Translations under genes and position numbers: made by a program
Part shown: positions 27,176-36,668 of the stretch, piece by piece
Layout of the letters: the number at the start of each line of letters is the position of its first letter
Position numbering within the stretch: position 1 is the stretch's first letter
Source of the DNA: Acidobacteriota bacterium
GTDB taxonomy: Bacteria > Acidobacteriota > Terriglobia > Terriglobales > Acidobacteriaceae
Assembly: GCA_028876395.1 (NCBI GenBank)
Contig: JAGWRX010000103.1
Span: forward strand, 1 to 38,228
Direction: 5' to 3'
Length of the DNA: 38,228 bases
Notes under the pieces: model-generated
Seen by the model: the letters and a program-made list of their open reading frames with translations, nothing else
Told to the model about the DNA's origin: nothing
Database searches by the model: none

Positions 27176-27703
27176 ATGAATCTATACCTCATGCGCCATG
27201 CCAATGCCGGCATCCGGCGCGAAAACGCAGCTCTCGACGCCAAGCGCGCCCTCGTCAAAGAGGGGAAGGACCAGTGCATCCTGATGGCGCGCATGCTGAG
27301 CGCTCTGAAGGTGCAGGCGGATGTCATCGTGAGCAGCCCGCTGAAGCGTGCGTTGCAGACCGCGCAATTTGTGGGCACGGAACTGGGCTACGAGGCTAAG
27401 GTCGAAGTGAGTCCCGCGCTGGCGCCCGATGCCGACTACGCCGCTTTCCTGCAGCTGGTGGAGAAGTACTCCGACCGGGAAGACGTGTTGATGGTGGGGC
27501 ACAATCCCAATCTCTTCAAGTTCCTCGGACAGCTCATCACGGGCAACGGCGGGGCCGGCGTGCGCATGCGCAAAGGCTCGGTGGCGCGCATCGCCATGGA
27601 CAAGCATCCGCCGCTGCTGCAGTGGCTGATCGACCCGCGCATGGCGCGGTCCTTCTACGCCAGCGTGGCAAAGAGTTCGCGCCCGAAGACCTCGCGGAAG
27701 TAA
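27176..27703 (+). CDS. sixA: SixA-type histidine phosphatase
   Basis: MNLYLMRHANAGIRR (RHG-type), SSPLKRALQTAQ, VLMVGHNPNLFKF. Confidence 0.9.
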   Translation: MNLYLMRHANAGIRRENAALDAKRALVKEGKDQCILMARMLSALKVQADVIVSSPLKRALQTAQFVGTELGYEAKVEVSPALAPDADYAAFLQLVEKYSDREDVLMVGHNPNLFKFLGQLITGNGGAGVRMRKGSVARIAMDKHPPLLQWLIDPRMARSFYASVAKSSRPKTSRK

Positions 27704-29244
27704 CCCGCCTCCTTGCGCAGCGACCACAGTTCCAGCTCCGCGCCGGTGCGGCCCGGCTGCACCTCAAGATACACCCGCCTGGGATAGACTTTTGCAGCCA
27801 CGCGCAGCACGTCGCTGGCGCGGTCCTGGTTGAGCGCCACCGCCAGCCGCAGCAGCAGCACGGCGCGGTGCACATGCTTGTGCTCCTCGGTGGGAATGTT
27901 GCGCAGGGCGCGGTCGCCGGGCTGCGGGCGGCTCTTGCCCATGTAGCGCGCAATGGCTGAAACCACCGTGCGCTGCACGGGCGTGTAGCCGTAAATCTCA
28001 GAGCTGGAAACGATGTACTGCGTGTGCCGGTGGTGGCCCTGGTGGTTGAGGAACTTGCCGGTATCGCGCAGGATGGCTGCAGCGGCCAGCCAGTTTTCAT
28101 ACTCAGGCGGAAGCTGGTGGAGCGATTTCAACTCGCGGAAGAGCTGCACGGCGTGCGCGCGCACCGGCTCGGCCTGGCGCAGATCGACGCCGTACCGCCG
28201 GGCGGTGGCCAGCACGCTCTCCCAGCGCTCATGCTCGAATTCCTCGTGCCCGGCGGCGCGGGCGTCCTGCTCGGCCAGCATCTGCGCGAGGATGCCGTCG
28301 CGCAGGCCGAGCGGCGAGTAGCGAAAGCCGGACAGGTCGAAGGTCTCCATCAACTCGGCGAAGACCTGCGCCCCGGCCACAATAATCTCGGCGCGGCGCG
28401 GACCGATGCCCGGCACGGCCTCGCGCTCAGGCAGCGTCATTCTGGCTACCTTGGCGGCCAGCTTGCGCACTCCGGCCGCGGGCGCAAGCCCGGCCATGCC
28501 TGCCGCAAGCGCGCGCCCGGCCTTCGACGAAGACTTCCGGGCTGTCTTTCCACGGGCAGCAGACCTGGCCGCCTTGCCCACCGTGCCGCACGCCTCAGCC
28601 AGCGCTGCCGCCGTGCCGGAGGTGGCGATGACCATCGATACGCTTTGCGGCTGTATCCTGCGATGCGCCCGGCGCAGCTCGCGGGTAATCAGCTTGCGCA
28701 TCTGCGCGAGGCTCTCGGCGGGCGGCGGGTCGGCGGAGAGAAACTCCTCGGTGAGCCGGACGGCGCCCAGCGGCAGGCTGACGGTCTCCTTGATGCGGCG
28801 ATGCTCAGAGAGCGTGATTTCGCAGCTTCCGCCGCCCAAGTCGACCAGCAGCACGCGGCCGCCTGCGCCCGGCTCGGCATTCATCAGGCCGCGATGAATG
28901 AGGCGGCCCTCTTCGAGGCCGGAGATGATTTCAATGTTCCAGCCTGTCTCTGCCTTTACCCATGCCTGAAAAGCCGGAGCATTGCGGGCGTCGCGCATGG
29001 CCGAGGTGGCCACCACGCGAATGCGGTCCGCGCCGTGCAACTGCACCGCGCGCTGGAAGCGCTTGAGAGCGCGCAGGGTGGCCGCCATGGCGTCCGGCGA
29101 GACAAGGCCCGAATCAAAAACACTGGAGCCCAGCCGCGTGACCTCGCGATCCTCGTGCAGCGTCTTTAATTGGTGCGCCACGACGCGGGCAATCTTCAGC
29201 CGGCAGGAGTTGGAACCGATATCGATGGCGGCAAAGGTAGGCAT
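27655..29244 (-). CDS. ppx: Ppx/GppA family exopolyphosphatase/phosphatase
   Basis: FAAIDIGSNSCRLKIARV, SGLEEGRLIHRGL, VLLVDLGGGSCEITL, C-term HD-type region with HHRHTQYIV. Confidence 0.93.
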   Translation of the reverse strand: MPTFAAIDIGSNSCRLKIARVVAHQLKTLHEDREVTRLGSSVFDSGLVSPDAMAATLRALKRFQRAVQLHGADRIRVVATSAMRDARNAPAFQAWVKAETGWNIEIISGLEEGRLIHRGLMNAEPGAGGRVLLVDLGGGSCEITLSEHRRIKETVSLPLGAVRLTEEFLSADPPPAESLAQMRKLITRELRRAHRRIQPQSVSMVIATSGTAAALAEACGTVGKAARSAARGKTARKSSSKAGRALAAGMAGLAPAAGVRKLAAKVARMTLPEREAVPGIGPRRAEIIVAGAQVFAELMETFDLSGFRYSPLGLRDGILAQMLAEQDARAAGHEEFEHERWESVLATARRYGVDLRQAEPVRAHAVQLFRELKSLHQLPPEYENWLAAAAILRDTGKFLNHQGHHRHTQYIVSSSEIYGYTPVQRTVVSAIARYMGKSRPQPGDRALRNIPTEEHKHVHRAVLLLRLAVALNQDRASDVLRVAAKVYPRRVYLEVQPGRTGAELELWSLRKEAGYFREVFGRELFATLA

Positions 29245-29363
29245 AGAGGCGACACGGACTCCCCGCTGGAACGGAATCAGGCTCTTGGGCCAAGATACAC
29301 GACGGCGGTGGAGTGGCGCGCGCGAGGACGCCCATCCGTTGGGGGTGGGCTGAGTGCCGGAGC

Positions 29364-29945
29364 TTACGGCACGGTGACGTTGATGGTGGTGGTCACTTGC
29401 TGACCAAGCGGCGTGGTCGAGCCTGATTCGTTACTCGCCGAAATTGTGTAGGGATATGTCCCTGGCGTCATGCCATTACTGCTGCCGCCACAGGCGGTCA
29501 TCCCCGCCAGAAAGGCCACGCACAGCACCACCAGCGCAAGCCAATTCCAGCCCCTGCGCCGAAAACCGAGGCCGAGCAGCAACACACCGGCCAGCGCCGC
29601 CCCCGCCACGGGAGCCGCTGCGGGAATCGGGCCACCTGGCGGATAGAAGGCGATGACGCCCTGAACGGTTCCGCCCGCGTTCACCTGATACGGCGCACGC
29701 GGCGGCGTCATGGGACAAATGGGCGCTTTCGACGCCATGCTTGCAGCCCCCGCGAATGCGCACGCGACGGTCAATGTGCCGGTCATGGGAATGCCCGTGA
29801 CGGTGAACTGGCTGACCGGATTACTGCCTGGGCTCATGGTGACGTTGGTGGCCGTGATGGCAAAGGGCGTGGTCGCCGCCCACATGGGCACGCCGGTCAC
29901 GAGGACCAGCCCGAGCCCGCAGAGGATACTCCAACCGGATTTCAT
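29364..29945 (-). CDS. Exported/membrane hypothetical protein with C-terminal Gly-Thr-rich Ig-like tail
   Basis: Signal peptide MKSGWSILCGLGLVLVTGVPMWA; TM + GFRRRGWNWLALVVLCVAFLAGMTACGGSS then TPGTYPYTISASN...STTPLGQQVTTTINVTV. Confidence 0.7.
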   Translation of the reverse strand: MKSGWSILCGLGLVLVTGVPMWAATTPFAITATNVTMSPGSNPVSQFTVTGIPMTGTLTVACAFAGAASMASKAPICPMTPPRAPYQVNAGGTVQGVIAFYPPGGPIPAAAPVAGAALAGVLLLGLGFRRRGWNWLALVVLCVAFLAGMTACGGSSNGMTPGTYPYTISASNESGSTTPLGQQVTTTINVTVP

Positions 29946-30024
29946 GGCACCCCCTCGGCAAGCGGGGAATGGCCTGCTATTCCATTAGATGCCCGCCGCC
30001 CCCGCGCGCCTACCTGCGAAAGCT

Positions 30025-31002
30025 TCAAGCACGGATTTTTTTAGCAGAGGCAGCTTCCGGCTCTATGCGCCGGGGCGGGAACTTGAGCACCGCCGGCCTG
30101 CGCGCCGGTCTCTGGGCTGGCACCGGCCTGAGCAATTGCGCCATCGTGCGGCGGCAGAGCGCCAGCGCCCTCTCCAGGGACTCGGCGGCCAGCTCTTCCA
30201 GCAACGCGACGAGGCCGCCTCTTTCGTCGTGATCGCCCAGCTCGTGGGCGGCCTTCTTTGCCAGCATTTTCAGGTCGTGCCACTCTCCGGCGGCCACCTG
30301 CATGCGGCCCATCGCGGCGGCCTGCCGTGCGGCGCGGGCATCGGTCGCCGCGGAGAGATCCGCCAGGTAGCGCACGCCCTTGATGCGCATGCGGAACTCG
30401 TGGAGATTGTCTTCGTTGAGTTCGGGAAACTCCGCGGCAAGCGCGGCGAGTTGCTCGCGAATTGTGGCGAAAGAAGCGGTTGCGGCATGCAGTTGCAGCG
30501 GAGCAAGGCCCATCTCCAGCGCGAGGCTGGTGCGCCGGAGACGCCGGCGGCGTTCCGCCATTTCGACAACCAGCTCCTTTTGCGCGGCGCGGCGCTGCTG
30601 CCGGAAGCGGCGTTCGAGCTGATCAATCTGGCGCAGGCAGAGGCGGCTGGAATGGAGTTTTCCCCCATCCGGCCCGGCGAGGGTGTCGCGGAGCCGGCCG
30701 AGCCTTCCCAGGTCCACGTCAACAGCGCGCACCGGCCCGAGCGCCCGGCGCAGCTTTTCCGCCTGCCGGTTCCAGCGCTTCGCGGCGCGCGCGCACCTGT
30801 CGCCCTGCCCGCACCCGGCGAGCCAGTGGGGAATGTCCGCCTGCAGGCGCAGCGTGGCCACGCGCAGGGCATGAACGCGGCCCCGCGTGGGCTTGCGCGG
30901 GCACTCCTCAACAAGCTCGCGCCACGCCTCGATCTGCCGCCGCCATTCCGGTTCGGCGGAGTCTCCGTAGGCCATGCCATGCGGAAGAGAAGCGGATTTC
31001 AT
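30025..31002 (-). CDS. CHAD domain protein
   Basis: RVHALRVATLRLQADI, VRAVDVDLGRLGRLRD, LHEFRMRIKGVRYLAD, GEWHDLKMLAKKA: conserved-His alpha-helical domain. Start at 31002 after aggaaggtgaaagcccg. Confidence 0.85.
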   Translation of the reverse strand: MKSASLPHGMAYGDSAEPEWRRQIEAWRELVEECPRKPTRGRVHALRVATLRLQADIPHWLAGCGQGDRCARAAKRWNRQAEKLRRALGPVRAVDVDLGRLGRLRDTLAGPDGGKLHSSRLCLRQIDQLERRFRQQRRAAQKELVVEMAERRRRLRRTSLALEMGLAPLQLHAATASFATIREQLAALAAEFPELNEDNLHEFRMRIKGVRYLADLSAATDARAARQAAAMGRMQVAAGEWHDLKMLAKKAAHELGDHDERGGLVALLEELAAESLERALALCRRTMAQLLRPVPAQRPARRPAVLKFPPRRIEPEAASAKKIRA

Positions 31003-31318
31003 CGGGCTTTCACCTTCCTGCTCCCTATTCTGCACCCATTTGCCGATTCCGCGCCGCGGGGGCTGCGCGCGGCGTCTTGCACAATGCAACGCGACGTTTC
31101 CCATGCTGGTATTCTTTTCCTGTCTGCGCGGTTCCATCGTGCGCGGGCGGCGAGTGGTCGGCTCCCCGGCGGACCGTCACCGCATTCCATACGAATGAAC
31201 CAAGCATCCTGCCGGGGTTCACCGCATTCATCCCGCCCAGGGAAACGCCGATGCCATCCCTGCGCAACGATTCTGATTTCATCCATCGCATCCTATCCGG
31301 CATCGGGAATTCGGCACG

Positions 31319-33307
31319 ATGATGACCACTGAAGCCAGATCCGCATCCCGCCCGGGCCAGACGCCTTCTACGCTGGCCGTGTGGCTGCTGCTGGCGGCGA
31401 TTTTTACCGCCGTGCAGCTTGCCTCGCTCTTCTCCCCTCCGCTGCTGGACGACGTGGACGCCAGCCACGCGCAGGCCGCACAGCACATGGTGGAAAGCGG
31501 CGACTGGGTCACGCTGAAGATTGACGGCATCCGCTATCTTGAAAAGCCGCCGCTGCCCTACTGGTTTGAGGCTGCGCTGTTTCGCGTCTTTGGGGACAAC
31601 GTGTTTGCCACGCACCTGCCCAACGCGCTGGCTCTGCTGGGCTGCGCGTGGCTGTCATGGCTGTGGGCGCGCCGCGCATGGGACGAACGCGCGGGCTTCT
31701 ACGCCGCGCTCGGCGTGCTCACGTCTGTCGGGCCGTTTCTGTTTACCCGCTTTTCCATTCCTGAGGCGCTGCTGAGCTTTCTGTTTCTGCTGGCGCTCTA
31801 CTGCTTCCTCACGGGCATGGAGTCGCGCCGGCCCGCGCGCCTCTACGTGATGTGGGCGGCGCTGGCGCTGGCCACCCTGACCAAGGGGCTGATTGCGCCG
31901 GTGTTCTTTCTGGGAGCAGCCATTCCCCTGCTGCTGTTGAGCGGCCAGTGGCGGCGCTGGAAGGAGTTCAAGCCCTTCACCGGGCTGCTGCTGTATCTGG
32001 CGATTGCCGCGCCGTGGCACATTCTGGCCGGCCTGGCCAACCCCGACCAGGGACACCCGGTCGGCAACCATCCCACGATGGGCAACGTCCACGGCTTCTG
32101 GTACTTCTACTTCATCAACGAGCACTTCCTGCGCTTCCTGGGCCAGCGCTTTCCGCACGACTACAACCGGTTGCCCTTTGCGGCGTACTGGCTGCTGCAT
32201 CTGGTCTGGCTCTTTCCCTGGAGCCTCTTCCTGCCCGCCGTGCTGGTAGTCGCATGGAGGACCCGCCACACATGGCTCCAGCACCTGCGCCGCGAGGCCG
32301 GCCAGACGGTCGATTTCTACCTGGACTACGCCGCCCGCGAAGATGTGGCCAGCTTCGTCTCCCGCCTCAAGTTCCGCGTGCGGACCATCTGGCTGCTGGG
32401 CCTGTTTGTGGCCTTCACGCTGCTGTTCTTTTCCATCTCAACCAATCAGGAGTACTACACCTTCCCGGCGTGGCCGCCGCTGCTGATTCTGACCGCGGGC
32501 GTGCTGGCGGGTATTGAGGAAGGCTACGCCGAAGGCGGCAGGCCGATGCTCTCCACCGCATGGCTCACCGGCGCGCAGGCGGTCTTTGCCGTCGTAGGCG
32601 TGCTGGCCGCTCTGACTCTCGGCTGGGGTCTGTGGGAGTCGCGCCATCTGCCCTTCGTCGCCGACATTGGAACCCTGCTGGCGCACCGCGACGTGGGCGG
32701 CTATACGCTCTCCATGTCCCACTTCTTTGACCTGACCGGGCCGTCGTTTGCCGCGTTGCGTCTGCCCGCTGCGCTGGCGACTGTCACGCTGCTGATTGGC
32801 CCCGCCGTGGGCTGGCTGCTGCGGCTCAAGGGCAAACACATCGCCGCCACCGTGAGCATGGCGCTCACCACAGCAGTCTTTCTGGTGGCCGCGCACATCG
32901 CCTTCGCGCGCTTCGAGCCCATGCTCAGCTCAAAGCAACTGGCCGATACGATTGTGAAGGACGGCTCGCCATCGGACAGCTTTATCATCTACGGCGATCA
33001 GTCCGACGCCTCGTCGGTCGTCTTCTACACGCACAACTTTCTGCACAAGCCCGCGTATATCGTCGTCGAACCCTGCTCGCCGCATGGCGCGGGCTCGTCG
33101 CTTCTGTGGGGCTCCTGCTACCCGGACGCGCCGAAGATTTTCCTCAGTGAAGATCAGCTCTCGAAGACGTGGGGAACGGGTAATCGCAAATGGCTCTTCG
33201 CGCAGGACACCAACCAGCCCAAGGTGGAGCAACTGCTCGCAGGACGGCTGTATCCCGTGCAATCCATTGCCGACAAGGCACTGTGGACCGATAGGCCGCT
33301 GAAGTAA
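31319..33307 (+). CDS. GT39/ArnT-like membrane glycosyltransferase
   Basis: DDVDASHAQAAQHMVESGDWVTLKIDGIRYLEKPPLPYWFEAALFRVFG...KGLIAPVFF; many TM segments. Confidence 0.9.
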   Translation: MMTTEARSASRPGQTPSTLAVWLLLAAIFTAVQLASLFSPPLLDDVDASHAQAAQHMVESGDWVTLKIDGIRYLEKPPLPYWFEAALFRVFGDNVFATHLPNALALLGCAWLSWLWARRAWDERAGFYAALGVLTSVGPFLFTRFSIPEALLSFLFLLALYCFLTGMESRRPARLYVMWAALALATLTKGLIAPVFFLGAAIPLLLLSGQWRRWKEFKPFTGLLLYLAIAAPWHILAGLANPDQGHPVGNHPTMGNVHGFWYFYFINEHFLRFLGQRFPHDYNRLPFAAYWLLHLVWLFPWSLFLPAVLVVAWRTRHTWLQHLRREAGQTVDFYLDYAAREDVASFVSRLKFRVRTIWLLGLFVAFTLLFFSISTNQEYYTFPAWPPLLILTAGVLAGIEEGYAEGGRPMLSTAWLTGAQAVFAVVGVLAALTLGWGLWESRHLPFVADIGTLLAHRDVGGYTLSMSHFFDLTGPSFAALRLPAALATVTLLIGPAVGWLLRLKGKHIAATVSMALTTAVFLVAAHIAFARFEPMLSSKQLADTIVKDGSPSDSFIIYGDQSDASSVVFYTHNFLHKPAYIVVEPCSPHGAGSSLLWGSCYPDAPKIFLSEDQLSKTWGTGNRKWLFAQDTNQPKVEQLLAGRLYPVQSIADKALWTDRPLK

Positions 33308-33329
33308 GAACTCCGGAGGCAGTGCGGGC

Positions 33330-34505
33330 CTACTTCACCGCGCTCATCTTGCCGCCGGGCAGCAGTTGGAAAACGCGCCCGCGCCAGAGAATGTGGCTGG
33401 ACGTATAGCTTGCCGCCCAGAAGCAGAAGCCCATGAAATCGCGGATGGGATAGAGGACGAGCAGACCGAACCAGCTTGTGTCGCGCACTACCATGCGGCC
33501 AACCGCGATTGACAGCGCCAGTCGCGTGGCCACGGCCCAGCCCAGCGCGGCCAGCCCCCAGCAGGGATGCCCCAGCGCCCACGCCGCCGCGAGTCCAAGC
33601 AACCCAAACGGCAGGCTGAAGGTGAGCGACGTGCCGAAATGTCCCTTGGGCCGCGAGAAGCGCGTGGACTTCATCCAGCGCACCTGGTGCGCCATGGACG
33701 CCGCAAAGCTGGAGTTGATGACCATGTGGTCGATGGCGTGATGGCTCAGGACGACGGTCTGGCCCAGCTTGTACGTCTCGTTGCCCAGCACAAAGTCGTC
33801 GGCGCAGTAGTCCGCCGTGACCTTGAAGCCGCCCATCCTGCGGATCGCCTCGCGCCTGAAAGCCATGGTCGGCCCCAGCGTGAACTGCATGCCCTCCATC
33901 ATCCGCGCCACCAGCACGCCCGCGGTCATTTCAACAGACATGCCCACGGCCTCAAGCCGCGCCCACAGGCCGCCCTCGGCCGCCACGCCGCGATAGGGGC
34001 AGGTCATCCCGCCCACGCGCTCGTCGGCAAAAGGCAGCGCCACGGCGCGCAGGTAGTCCGGCGTCACGCGCACGTCGCTGTCGCTGATGACAAGGATGTC
34101 GTAGCGGGCCGATGCCTCCATCAACTCCATTGACGCGGCCTTGGCGTTGATGTAAGACGGCTCGCCCGTAGTGAAGAAGTGTGCCGCAATCTGCGGATAC
34201 CGCGCAGCGACGCGGCGCGCCGTCTCAAGGCCAGCGTCGTTGTCTGTCCGCGCGCAGAAGAGGATCTCGTACTCGGGATAATCCTGCTCGAAAAAACTGG
34301 CGAGATGCGCGTCGAGGTCGGGCTCGCTGCCATGCAATGGCTTGACCAGCGTGAGCGGAGGCGTAAAGCCCGGGCGCGCCTGAAGCTGCGCCAGCGCCGC
34401 GCGACGCTCGCGCAGGTAGCCGGGCACGGCCCACAGGACCATCCCGGCAAAGACCGTGGATGTGACGAGGCCGAAGCCGGCCAGTGAAAGCAGAACGTAC
34501 AACAT
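33330..34505 (-). CDS. Ceramide glucosyltransferase/HpnI-like GT2/GT21 glycosyltransferase
   Basis: LTLVKPLHGSEPDLDAHLASFFEQDYPEYEILFC...DILVISDSDVRV...DDFVLG...QVRWMKSTRFSRP. Confidence 0.9.
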   Translation of the reverse strand: MLYVLLSLAGFGLVTSTVFAGMVLWAVPGYLRERRAALAQLQARPGFTPPLTLVKPLHGSEPDLDAHLASFFEQDYPEYEILFCARTDNDAGLETARRVAARYPQIAAHFFTTGEPSYINAKAASMELMEASARYDILVISDSDVRVTPDYLRAVALPFADERVGGMTCPYRGVAAEGGLWARLEAVGMSVEMTAGVLVARMMEGMQFTLGPTMAFRREAIRRMGGFKVTADYCADDFVLGNETYKLGQTVVLSHHAIDHMVINSSFAASMAHQVRWMKSTRFSRPKGHFGTSLTFSLPFGLLGLAAAWALGHPCWGLAALGWAVATRLALSIAVGRMVVRDTSWFGLLVLYPIRDFMGFCFWAASYTSSHILWRGRVFQLLPGGKMSAVK

Positions 34506-34560
34506 GCCGGTCTAAGAATACCTGTACGCGCGAGGAAGCGCGATGGCGATTGCAGCGGGA

Positions 34561-34965
34561 CTACGGCTTGCGCGGCTGCAGCGGCTTGTTCACCACCACC
34601 GGCTTGCGCAGCGGCACAATGGCTCCCGCCGAGCCGGGCGCGGCCTGGTGGAAGCGCGAAAGCATCTCAGAGCGCACGTACTCCACAAAGCTCTGCATCT
34701 GCCGGTTCATCTCTTCCATGCGCTCGCGCATCTGCAGGATGATGGCGATGCCGGCGATGTTCACGCCCAGGTCGCGGGCCAGGTTGAGGATGAACTCCAG
34801 CCGCTCCAGATCCTCGTCGGTGTAGAGGCGCGTGTTGCCCTCGGTGCGCGACGGCTTCAGCAGGCCCTCGCGCTCATACAGGCGCAGCGTCTGCGGGTGA
34901 ATCTCGTACATCTCGGCCACCGCCGAGATCATGTACGCGCCTTTGGACTTGCGTTTTGCGGCCAT
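34561..34965 (-). CDS. hspR: MerR-family heat shock regulator HspR
   Basis: YMISAVAEMYEIHPQTLRLYEREGLLKPSRTEGNTRLYTDEDLERLEFI; follows dnaJ. Confidence 0.93.
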   Translation of the reverse strand: MAAKRKSKGAYMISAVAEMYEIHPQTLRLYEREGLLKPSRTEGNTRLYTDEDLERLEFILNLARDLGVNIAGIAIILQMRERMEEMNRQMQSFVEYVRSEMLSRFHQAAPGSAGAIVPLRKPVVVNKPLQPRKP

Positions 34966-34998
34966 AGGTTTCTCGCCACCAGATTACCGTAATGCGCC

Positions 34999-36174
34999 TT
35001 ACAGCTTGTCAAACAACGCCACGCGCGGGTCTTGCGGATTGAGCTTCGCCAGCTCGCGCATGATTTCGCGACTGCGCTCGTCCTGCAGCGCGGGCACCGT
35101 CACCTCGACGGTCACAATCTGGTCGCCGCGCTGGCCGGGACGCTGCGCGTTCTCCACGCCGCGCTCGCGCATGCGCAACTTTTGGCCGCTCTGCGTGCCC
35201 GGTGGAATCTTCAACTGCGCGCGGCCATCGATGGTGGGCACGTCCACCTTGGCACCCAGCGAGGCCTCGGGCACCGTCACCGGCACCGTCACGTGAATGT
35301 CGTCGCCGAGGCGCGTGAACACCGGATGCGAGCCGGTGCGCACAATCACGAACAGGTCGCCGGGCGCGCCGCCGTTCAAGCCCGCGTTGCCCTTGCCCTG
35401 GAGGCGGATACGCTGTCCGTCGCGCGTGCCGGCCTTGATGCGAAACTCCACTGTCTCCGTGCGGCTGACCAGCCCTTCGCCGTGGCATGTGCCGCAGGCG
35501 TTCGAGGTGCGGCCGGTGCCGTTGCAGCGCGGGCAGGGGATGTTGAACTTCATGCGCCCGCCCATCTGCGTCACCTGGCCGGTGCCGTTGCACTCCGGGC
35601 ACGACATGGGCCCGCCGGTCTGCGCGTGGCCGTGGCAGGTTGGGCAGGTCTCCTGGCGATGCACCTGCATGCGCGCCTGACCGCCGCGAATCGCGGTCCA
35701 GAAATCGACGGTGGCCTGGTATTCGAGATCCGTGCCGGGCTGCGGACCGCGCGGGCGGTGCGGCTGCTGCGCGCCGGAGAAGATGCCGGAGAAGATGTCT
35801 TTGAAGCTGCCCCAGCCCGCCGAACCCGCGCCCGCCTGCGGCGCACCGCCCTGAAAGCCGGAGAAGTCGAAGCCGCCAAAGTCCACCGGCGGCTGCCCGC
35901 CCTGCTGCCGCGCATAAGCCTCGGCCTGCGCCGGATCAATCTGGTCGGAGTAGAAGCCGAGCTGGTCATAGACCTTGCGCTTCTTCTCGTCGCTTAAAAC
36001 GTCGTTGGCCTCGGAGATCTCCTTGAACTTCTCCTCGGCGCGCTTGTCACCGGGATTCACGTCAGGGTGATATTTGCGCGCAGCCTTGCGGAAGGCCTTG
36101 CGAATCTCCTCCGGCGTGGCCGTCTTCTTCACGCCAAGCGTCGCGTAATAGTCCTTGTTCTGGGTCGTGGCCAT
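34999..36174 (-). CDS. dnaJ: Chaperone protein DnaJ
   Basis: J domain with [24 protein letters not shown], four CxxCxG zinc repeats, C-terminal domain. Confidence 0.96.
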   Translation of the reverse strand: MATTQNKDYYATLGVKKTATPEEIRKAFRKAARKYHPDVNPGDKRAEEKFKEISEANDVLSDEKKRKVYDQLGFYSDQIDPAQAEAYARQQGGQPPVDFGGFDFSGFQGGAPQAGAGSAGWGSFKDIFSGIFSGAQQPHRPRGPQPGTDLEYQATVDFWTAIRGGQARMQVHRQETCPTCHGHAQTGGPMSCPECNGTGQVTQMGGRMKFNIPCPRCNGTGRTSNACGTCHGEGLVSRTETVEFRIKAGTRDGQRIRLQGKGNAGLNGGAPGDLFVIVRTGSHPVFTRLGDDIHVTVPVTVPEASLGAKVDVPTIDGRAQLKIPPGTQSGQKLRMRERGVENAQRPGQRGDQIVTVEVTVPALQDERSREIMRELAKLNPQDPRVALFDKL

Positions 36175-36198
36175 GTTCAGTGCGAACTCGTTTCTTTC

Positions 36199-36654
36199 CT
36201 ACTTGCTGGCGGGAACTCTCAACCCGCCCGTCTTTCGATTCGTTGGATGCATGGGTACTTCCCTGCGAATCCTCGGCCAGTCCCGCATCGCCGTTTCAAG
36301 TTCATAGCCCTTCTGCAAATTCATCCAAAACTGCGGTGACATGCGGAAGTACCGCGCCAGCCGCAAGCACAAATCGGCGTCGAGGCTGCGTTGTTCCTTT
36401 ACGATAGCAACCACGCGCCGCTCCGGCACCTTGATTTCATCGGCGAGCATCCGCGGTGTCATCTGAAGCGGGATAAGGAAATCCTCGCGGAGGAATTCGC
36501 CGGGGTGGAACCCTGCGGCTTGCCGATTTGCACTGCGCGAATTTGAGGCGAAAAGAGGCGTATTCTTCGTCTTCTGCGCAATATGGACGGCATCTCTCAA
36601 TCCTCGCTGGATACTCTCCGCGAGACTCCCTTTCGGTTTGTTTCGACTTCTCAT
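36199..36654 (-). CDS. HigA-like XRE antitoxin-family protein with ~48-aa N-terminal extension
   Basis: FHPGEFLREDFLIPLQMTPRMLADEIKVPERRVVAIVKEQRSLDADLCLRLARYFRMSPQFWMNLQKGYELETA. Confidence 0.88.
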   Translation of the reverse strand: MRSRNKPKGSLAESIQRGLRDAVHIAQKTKNTPLFASNSRSANRQAAGFHPGEFLREDFLIPLQMTPRMLADEIKVPERRVVAIVKEQRSLDADLCLRLARYFRMSPQFWMNLQKGYELETAMRDWPRIRREVPMHPTNRKTGGLRVPASK

Positions 36655-36668
36655 TTAGTTCACCGCCT

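Noticed and set aside
28024-29169. 381-aa plus-strand ORF opposite ppx
   Set aside because: Shadow ORF of a recognisable Ppx; no domain-like sequence.
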